A stretch of DNA of 7,001 bases from an uncultured Clostridium sp. (lineage in GTDB: Bacteria > Bacillota > Clostridia > TANB77 > CAG-508), in assembly GCA_900556975.1 (NCBI GenBank), contig USQZ01000062.1:1-7001 (forward strand). The letters are read 5' to 3'. A model generated the notes under the pieces. It worked only from the letters and a program-made list of their open reading frames with translations. It did no database searches and was not told where the DNA came from. Position numbers and translations under genes: made by a program. Positions 6,679 through 7,001 of this stretch are shown here, in pieces. The first letter of the stretch is position 1; every line of letters begins with the position of its first letter.

Positions 6679-6773
6679 GTGAAAAATAAACAAAAAAAGA
6701 AGAAATAACTGATACAGAATTGATTACTTTATTTAATAAGGCTGCATCAATTCAAGATAAATTAAATATTTAA
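6679..6773 (+). CDS. Tiny SD-led ORF broken by a second A_AAA_AAG site
   Basis: AGGAG (6666-6670) precedes GTG 6679 by 8 bases. Read straight, the frame gives only nine residues (MKNKQKKKK) before TAA at 6706-6708. A -1 shift at A_AAA_AAG (6693-6699) gives instead MKNKQKK followed by EEITDTELITLF and NKAASIQDKLNI, about 31 residues, ending at TAA 6771-6773. The shifted segment looks like a normal amphipathic helix rather than random AT-rich translation. No family is recognised. It could be a real micro-protein, the start of a decayed gene or chance; the good SD and the same frameshift word as at 2517-2525 are the reasons to record it. Confidence 0.3.
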
Positions 6774-6790
6774 GGTAGGGGAATAAAAGA

Positions 6791-6819
6791 AAAAATTGTA
6801 AAAGTTACAAATATTTTTT
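6791..6819 (+). terminator. Weak possible terminator after the tiny ORF
   Basis: TTGTAA (6796-6801) pairs with TTACAA (6805-6810) across a 3-base loop. The flanking A-run (6791-6795) can pair with the T-run 6814-6819 across a small internal loop. The stem is short and wholly AT-dominated, so this may be chance in such AT-rich sequence. Confidence 0.3.
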
Positions 6820-7001
6820 AATAATCAAAAATTTTATAATTATAAAAATAAATATTAAATGATAAATATAACTTTAATAAAACTAAAATTTAATCATAAG
6901 AGAATAATAATAATTTTTAAAATAAAATCATTGCGAAAGATAATTTAAAAAACATAAAATAATAAAATAGTAAATTATAATTGGATTCACTTTAACATAT
7001 C
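6820..7001. other. Very AT-rich stretch with no recognisable gene
   Basis: No SD-led ORF, convincing hairpin, tRNA-like fold or repeat array is seen on either strand. The sequence is mainly A/T runs with a few isolated G/C bases. It may be a promoter or spacer for a gene beyond the window edge. Confidence 0.5.

Noticed and set aside
6820..7001. Very AT-rich stretch as a replication origin or attachment site
   Set aside because: No iterons, DnaA-box series, tRNA end or direct-repeat boundary is visible; base composition alone is not enough.

Overview
The window is extremely AT-rich, every recognisable stop codon is TAA, genes carry strong AGGAG-type ribosome-binding sites, and tryptophan is encoded by TGG. 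This fits a low-GC Firmicute-type bacterium (a gut clostridial or related lineage is the best guess, inferred from composition and style only). No ribosomal RNA, tRNA, CRISPR array or insertion sequence is visible.

Layout. Bases 1-154 hold the last codons of an upstream gene (possibly an SGNH/GDSL-type hydrolase) and its hairpin-plus-T terminator. Bases 236-555 hold gene debris: a well-started but truncated ECF-type sigma factor, abutting the tail of what looks like an MmcQ/YjbR-family protein, closed by a very strong terminator. A promoter at 558-587 follows and drives the main unit, 624-6594. That unit has a 635-codon frame with an ADP-ribosyltransferase-like N-terminus, a long superfamily 2 helicase frame, and a 126-residue lysine-rich small protein, ended by a long hairpin at 6599-6636. 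Beyond it lie a tiny SD-led ORF and about 180 bases of very AT-rich sequence without recognisable genes.

The central observation is that the first two large frames are really one protein interrupted by a -1 frame change. The helicase Q-like motif (LRDYQKK) sits at the very end of the first frame. The continuation, including the Walker A motif PTGAGKS, lies in the -1 frame with no ATG, GTG or TTG available before it. The switch point is A_AAA_AAG in zero phase (2519-2525), the classical bacterial -1 slippery heptamer of dnaX and many IS3-type transposases, followed one sense codon later by a TAA. Slippage would give a 1858-residue transferase-helicase fusion, and no slippage a 635-residue transferase-only protein. 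A one-base loss from an A8 tract (mutation or sequencing error) would give the same picture and cannot be excluded from sequence alone. Remarkably, a tiny ORF at 6679 breaks at an identical CAAAAAAAG in the same phase.

Taken together, the unit may be a multidomain ADP-ribosyltransferase/helicase conflict or defence-type system with a small companion protein. The domain calls rest on motifs read by eye; the biological role is inference.
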